DNA from: Helopsaltes ochotensis
Taxonomy: Eukaryota; Chordata; Aves; Passeriformes; Locustellidae
Reading direction: 5' to 3'
NCBI GenBank assembly: GCA_013400155.1
Contig: VXBM01000236.1
Span: forward strand, 827,480-891,479
Length of the DNA stretch: 64,000 bases
The position numbers were made by a program, and so were the translations under genes. Below the pieces are notes generated by a model, which was not told the origin of the DNA, did no database searches, and worked only from the letters and a program-made list of their open reading frames with translations. Below, in pieces: positions 62,001-64,000 of this stretch. Numbering within the stretch: the first letter of the stretch is position 1; every line of letters begins with the position of its first letter.

Positions 62001-63959
62001 AGCAGACTGTTTATTAGCAACATCTAAATCAACTTTATTCTAAAACCTTTTCATTCTTCTTCCAGATCCAAAATGCCCTGGGGATGTGGATCTCCAGAGT
62101 GGGGATTGGGACATCAAGACCATTACCAGCTCACTGAAGTTCTATCTCAGGTAGCACTGCAGGTCACATTTTCCCCAAGGAGGCAAAGGGAGCTGGGGCT
62201 GATCCAGGTGAAAGGTGAAATGTGCTGCCAGATATTCACATCTGACTGTTGAAAAGGGCAACATGACAAAGGCTTTGGAAACAGGAATGATAAATATGGG
62301 TGTTGCAGAACCCCTCAATCCCATGGGGAGGGCTGTTTCACTGATATTGACTGCAGAGGGAAATGCCACTGGGACTTGGTGGCATTGAGGGATGAGCCAG
62401 TTTGCCTTTCGGTCCAAGATGAGTCATGAGTGGGTCACAATGCCCTGCAGAGCTCAGTTCTCTTTCTGGTTGTTGCAGGAACCTGTCTGAACCCGTCATG
62501 ACGTACAAGCTCCACAAAGAGCTGGTCCTGGCTGCCAGTAAGTCCCACAGCTTCTCCACTCATGGTCCCTGGCCCTGCTCTCCCCAGCCAGGGTCCATCA
62601 AAATCGCTTGGCAGAGCTCTGACTGCTTCACCTGTAGAAAGAGCAGTGGCTCTCTCCTCCAAGTGCTTCTCTGTGCAGGGGATGTGGTGCTGGGTGTTCC
62701 CTTCCCTCCTTTGCTTCTGCAGCGCCCTTTCTTCACGAGACAGTGTCTTGTGCTCTCAGGGGGTCTGGAGAGCCAGAGGACGTTACTCACTTGAAAGCAG
62801 CACAACTCTACCACAAGACTTGTATCCCCCTAGTATTGATATATTTGTTATAAAACCTGTGAAGGAGTGGGATGTGCTGTTGGCACCCGGATAAGTACGT
62901 GTTCACTTCAGGTTGTGAAATTTGTCCAGAGATGTTGAAGACAGAGTGTCCACCAGTACATGGAAGACATTTCTCCGCTGTAGGTGTTGGGATTGAGTCC
63001 CAGTTGGGAATAACAGATGTCAGCCAAGAAGCACAAGTGTGGTGCCAGGGCTTCACCTGTACTGAGCCAGTGCCCTGTTCCGTAGACAGGGATGCAGGGA
63101 GCTGGTCATCACCCTCAGCATGGGAGTGCTAGCATTTGGAAATATGTTGCATTACAGCATCCCTCATCCCACTGTGCCTCCAGAAGTCCCCAGGAGACTG
63201 GGAGGGTGCCCACTTCTTCATCCCTCTGGAGAATGAATAACACCCATTCTTTCTTGGAAAGGGAAATGTTCCACCACTTGCCGAAGGTGGTCAAGCCCAG
63301 GATTTATTAGTTTCAGAGCTGGTTAAGCCCATGATGGCTGGGTGTGTGCAGGGCATTTATCCCTTCGCTGCCCTCCCTCAGAAACTTGCACAACTGAGCC
63401 TCCCAGGCACCCAAACCCCACACCATTCTTTTCACAGAGTATTTTATTGTTTCCTGATTATTTATTCTTCTAAGGGTGACCTCTTTGGGTCAGGGACTTG
63501 GGTTTTTTCCCTGCAGGATATTTTAGGTGTTGTTCAGTGTCAGATCTCTCTGGGCTGATAGGCCTCCCAGAGGCAGGTGTGTGGAGCAAGGGTGCAAAGG
63601 GACCTGCCCACACCCAGCCTCTTTTGGAGTATGTCCCTGGGCTCTTTTTCAAGCTCCATTTCTTCCTCTTTCCACTTCATACTGTTTCTCACAGTGTTCA
63701 CCCTGTTGCTGTGAAATCTCACTTCCCTCTGCTCCCTTTCGCTCCCATGCTGCACAGGGAACAACTTCCACAGGTTTCTTTTGGCTTTATGTATCCTTGG
63801 TGTACCCAGTTCAAAAGTGCTGGTAACAAATTCTTTGTGTTCCTGCTTTCCAGAGTCTGAGAACCTGGATTACAGGCTGGGAGCTATTCATGCACTGGTC
63901 TATAAACTGCCTGAGAAGAACAGGGAGATGTTAGAACTCCTCATCCAACACCTCGTCAA
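23860..63959 (+). CDS. OPHN1: OPHN1, oligophrenin-1 (first 17 coding exons; 3' end beyond window)
   Basis: Oligophrenin-1 is a Rho GTPase-activating protein at dendritic spines and presynaptic sites; it acts on RhoA/Rac/Cdc42 and binds membranes and endocytic partners. Loss causes X-linked intellectual disability in humans. The exons encode 508 residues plus two bases, collinear with my memory of the human protein with no gap: BAR domain about residues 20-250, PH domain about 262-368, RhoGAP from about 380. The catalytic arginine finger is Arg409 in GVYRTVGSN, the number known for human. The LKFYLRNLSEP block (Lys450, Arg454) follows. Start chosen at 23,860 because MGHPPLEFSDCYLDSPDF is the known N-terminus. 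The remaining RhoGAP end and proline-rich tail (human total 802) are off the right edge. No stop or frameshift. Confidence 0.98.
24724..24769 (+). mobile_element. CR1 LINE 3'-end fragment
   Basis: CTTTTCCAATCCAAATGATT followed by CCATGATTCT is the diverged 3' terminus of CR1 in sense orientation, with the ATTCTATG-type tail. About 46 bases survive. Confidence 0.65.
25039..25050. promoter_or_regulatory. 12-bp palindrome with two CRE half-sites
   Basis: TGACGTACGTCA is a perfect palindrome made of TGACGT and ACGTCA, the CREB/ATF half-sites, without the standard TGACGTCA spacing. It lies 1.2 kb after OPHN1 exon 1. Confidence 0.35.
25785..25935 (+). mobile_element. CR1 LINE fragment
   Basis: The stretch containing AGAAATTCTTCCCTGTGAGG, GTTGCCCAGAGAAGCTGTGG and CCCATCCCTGGAAGTG is a well-preserved part of the CR1 3' region in sense orientation. 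Both ends are truncated or diverged. Confidence 0.92.
27134..27182. repeat. CAT trinucleotide microsatellite
   Basis: About 15 CAT units interrupted once by an extra A. It creates spurious poly-His and poly-Asp open frames on the two strands. Confidence 0.9.
30240..30700 (+). promoter_or_regulatory. CpG-rich patch in OPHN1 intron 1, possible alternative first exon
   Basis: CpG pairs are clustered here, most strongly at 30,243-30,420, in an otherwise CpG-poor intron. Within it an ATG at 30,243 opens 13 codons, MRIPPRTKPLRIA, plus one base, ending at a good donor, GTAAGC (30,283). That end phase is the one needed to join OPHN1 exon 2. A CRE-like TGACGTAA lies further on at about 30,917. Suggestive only; no transcript evidence. 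Confidence 0.22.
36403..36432. repeat. CT-rich simple repeat
   Basis: A (CT)n run followed by CTC units, about 30 bases, in OPHN1 intron 1. Confidence 0.75.
38519..38614 (+). CDS. OPHN1: OPHN1 coding exon 2
   Basis: Acceptor TTTTTCAG, donor GTGAGT. Encodes GYSSAVQKFSQTLQSFQFDF and IGDTLTDDEINI (residues 52-83). Codon 52 is split over the intron and reads GGA (Gly). Confidence 0.97.
42548..42609 (+). CDS. OPHN1: OPHN1 coding exon 3
   Basis: 62 bases encoding AESFKEFAELLQEVELERSM M (residues 84-104), BAR domain. Acceptor CTTACAG, donor GTGAGG. Confidence 0.97.
44084..44155 (+). CDS. OPHN1: OPHN1 coding exon 4
   Basis: 72 bases encoding VQNASDLLIKPLENFRKEQI GFTK (residues 105-128). Acceptor CTGTAG, donor GTAAGG; both ends in phase 0. 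Confidence 0.97.
44549..44604. repeat. GGAA/GGGA purine-rich repeat
   Basis: An imperfect GGGA/GGAA tract on the plus strand, about 400 bases after exon 4. Such tracts can bind ETS factors, but this one is short and irregular. Confidence 0.75.
47535..47564. repeat. Poly-T tract
   Basis: Two long T runs split by GTGTG in intron 4. A simple repeat. Confidence 0.8.
48021..48140. repeat. Two-copy 60-bp imperfect tandem duplication
   Basis: GTGGCCATCT followed by a GGGCACCAC block occurs at 48,031 and again at 48,091, exactly 60 bases apart, with related flanks. It is an old local duplication in intron 4. Confidence 0.6.
50608..50709 (+). CDS. OPHN1: OPHN1 coding exon 5
   Basis: 102 bases encoding residues 129-162, from ERKKKFEKDGEKFYSMLDRH to KKESQLQE, a highly charged BAR helix. 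Acceptor CCTCCAG, donor GTGTGT (weaker than average); phase 0 at both ends. Confidence 0.97.
51635..51745 (+). CDS. OPHN1: OPHN1 coding exon 6
   Basis: 111 bases encoding residues 163-199, ADLQVDKERHNFFESSLEYV to KKFSIVEP. Acceptor CTTCCAG, donor GTAAGG. Confidence 0.97.
52469..52573 (+). CDS. OPHN1: OPHN1 coding exon 7
   Basis: 105 bases encoding residues 200-234, VLAFLHSLFTYNNLTVELTQ to QLQLSLQN, the last BAR helix. Acceptor CATTGCAG, donor GTGAGT. Confidence 0.97.
53218..53420 (+). mobile_element. Probable solo LTR (endogenous retrovirus remnant)
   Basis: About 200 bases resemble a songbird-type LTR: a TATA-like ATTATATATTGG, an AATAAA at 53,347-53,352 and an abrupt GACA end at 53,420. 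No internal retroviral genes are present. I could not find a target-site duplication or a clear TG start, so the 5' boundary is uncertain. It sits in OPHN1 intron 7 in the same orientation as the gene. Confidence 0.5.
53870..53999 (+). CDS. OPHN1: OPHN1 coding exon 8
   Basis: 130 bases encoding residues 235-277: the linker TRNHFSSTREELEDLKKRMK and the start of the PH domain, PTIEGYLYTQEK. Acceptor GTTACCAG, donor GTAATG. The last base begins the Trp codon of the next exon. Confidence 0.97.
55114..55220. repeat. 107-bp polypyrimidine tract (CTC/CTT-rich)
   Basis: Almost pure C/T on the plus strand, with a handful of G and A interruptions. It ends 157 bases before exon 9. On the other strand it makes a false Glu/Arg-rich open frame. 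Confidence 0.85.
55377..55477 (+). CDS. OPHN1: OPHN1 coding exon 9
   Basis: 101 bases encoding residues 278-311, WALGISWVKYYCQYEKEAKT to KPGAKQ, PH domain strands. Acceptor TTCTGCAG, donor GTGAGT. A 107-base pyrimidine tract lies about 155 bases upstream. Confidence 0.97.
57046..57137 (+). CDS. OPHN1: OPHN1 coding exon 10
   Basis: 92 bases encoding residues 312-341, GTLDLTLKSCVRRKTDSIDK to FDIETNE, PH domain. Acceptor CTCCTAG, donor GTGAGA. Confidence 0.97.
57259..57337 (+). CDS. OPHN1: OPHN1 coding exon 11
   Basis: 79 bases encoding residues 342-368, R then SGTITLQALSEANRRLWMEA MDGKEP, the C-terminal PH helix. Intron 10 is only 121 bases, the shortest in the window. Acceptor TGTGCAG, donor GTGAGT. 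Confidence 0.97.
57963..57996 (+). CDS. OPHN1: OPHN1 coding exon 12 (34-bp small exon)
   Basis: Only 34 bases, encoding IYHSPITKQEE (residues 369-379) in the PH-RhoGAP linker. Acceptor TTTTTCAG, donor GTGAGT. Human has a Gln-Gln-Glu sequence here from memory, so the exon matches in length and position. Confidence 0.95.
58991..59077. repeat. Compound microsatellite ATT then TTATTG
   Basis: About 13 ATT units pass directly into about 8 TTATTG hexamers. The hexamer is two ATT units with one base changed, so it arose inside the triplet array and then expanded on its own. Confidence 0.95.
59385..59447 (+). CDS. OPHN1: OPHN1 coding exon 13
   Basis: 63 bases encoding residues 380-400, MELNEVGFKFVRKCINAVET K, start of the RhoGAP domain. 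Acceptor AAAACAG, donor GTGAGG. A 90-base triplet/hexamer repeat lies about 300 bases upstream. Confidence 0.97.
60174..60263. repeat. 19-bp minisatellite, about 4.6 units
   Basis: Units start at 60,176, 60,195, 60,214, 60,233 and 60,252 with the form GGGACAGRRCCTGGGATAT. Units 1 and 3 end in GGGATAT and units 2 and 4 end in a G-rich GTGT form, so the higher-order period is 38 bp. It ends 86 bases before exon 14. Confidence 0.9.
60350..60424 (+). CDS. OPHN1: OPHN1 coding exon 14 (arginine finger)
   Basis: 75 bases encoding residues 401-425, GITTEGVYRTVGSNIQVQKL LNAFF. Arg409 is the catalytic arginine finger of the RhoGAP domain. Acceptor TCTCTCAG, donor GTAAGA. Confidence 0.97.
62066..62150 (+). 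CDS. OPHN1: OPHN1 coding exon 15
   Basis: 85 bases encoding residues 426-453, DPKCPGDVDLQSGDWDIKTI to LKFYL, with the conserved RhoGAP lysine (Lys450). Acceptor CTTCCAG. The donor GTAGCA is the weakest in the gene, lacking G at position +5. Confidence 0.96.
62479..62537 (+). CDS. OPHN1: OPHN1 coding exon 16
   Basis: 59 bases encoding residues 454-473, RNLSEPVMTYKLHKELVLAA, completing the LKxYLRxLSEP signature of RhoGAPs. Acceptor GTTGCAG, donor GTAAGT. Confidence 0.97.
63854..63959 (+). CDS. OPHN1: OPHN1 coding exon 17
   Basis: 106 bases encoding residues 474-508, KSENLDYRLGAIHALVYKLP to LLIQHLV, plus two bases (AA) of the next codon, expected Asn. Acceptor TTTCCAG, donor GTAAGC. The following exon is outside the window. 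Confidence 0.97.
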
Positions 63960-64000
63960 GTAAGCAGATGTTTTCCTCTAAAACCAAAGAAAGGGGAATA

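Larger units (their letters stand above)
57338..63853 (+). other. OPHN1: OPHN1 introns 11-16 (with exons 12-16 between)
   Basis: Introns of 0.6, 1.4, 0.9, 1.6, 0.3 and 1.3 kb. They contain the ATT/TTATTG repeat and the 19-bp minisatellite listed separately. I see no other gene or transposon. Confidence 0.75.

Noticed and set aside
1..64000. CRISPR array, operon, phage or bacterial island
   Set aside because: Repeats present are simple or tandem without unique spacers, and the genes are spliced vertebrate genes.

Overview
This is nuclear DNA of a vertebrate, most likely a bird and probably a songbird. The genes have short phased exons with GT/AG introns, CpG-island promoters, microsatellites and pieces of CR1, the typical avian LINE. 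There is no bacterial-style gene packing. The species call is an inference: it rests on the CR1 pieces, short introns, one LTR-like block and the gene order STARD8-YIPF6-OPHN1, which is also found on the human X.

Two genes are certain. YIPF6 (minus strand, 22,539 down to 19,567) is present from its second exon to the stop codon; its first exon probably lies in the assembly gap at 23,316-23,822. OPHN1 (oligophrenin-1, plus strand, from 23,860) starts just right of the gap. I placed its first 17 coding exons to the base. Together they encode 508 residues plus two bases: the BAR domain, the PH domain and most of the RhoGAP domain. The rest of OPHN1 lies beyond the right edge. All exon phases agree and there is no frameshift or internal stop.

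Region by region: 1-17,000 is GC-rich and holds no confident complete gene. It probably covers the 5' end of STARD8 (DLC3, a RhoGAP with a START domain). Two candidate minus-strand first exons, at 6,722-6,766 and 14,158-14,709, both end in phase 0 at strong splice donors. From 17,040 to 19,566 is the probable long 3' UTR of YIPF6. From 22,840 to 24,400 is the CpG island shared by the divergent YIPF6 and OPHN1 promoters. From 24,014 to the end are OPHN1 introns and exons; intron 1 is by far the longest (14.5 kb).

The genes are not an operon-like system. YIPF6 is a Golgi/ER membrane protein, and OPHN1 is a synaptic Rho GTPase regulator. What links them is the very close head-to-head arrangement. 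I found no CRISPR array, RNA gene, bacterial element or novel multi-gene system. The points most worth a second look are the compact divergent promoter, the two STARD8-type first exons with an in-frame tandem donor, a possible intronic alternative start for OPHN1 in a CpG-rich patch, a solo-LTR-like block and several tandem repeats close to exons.
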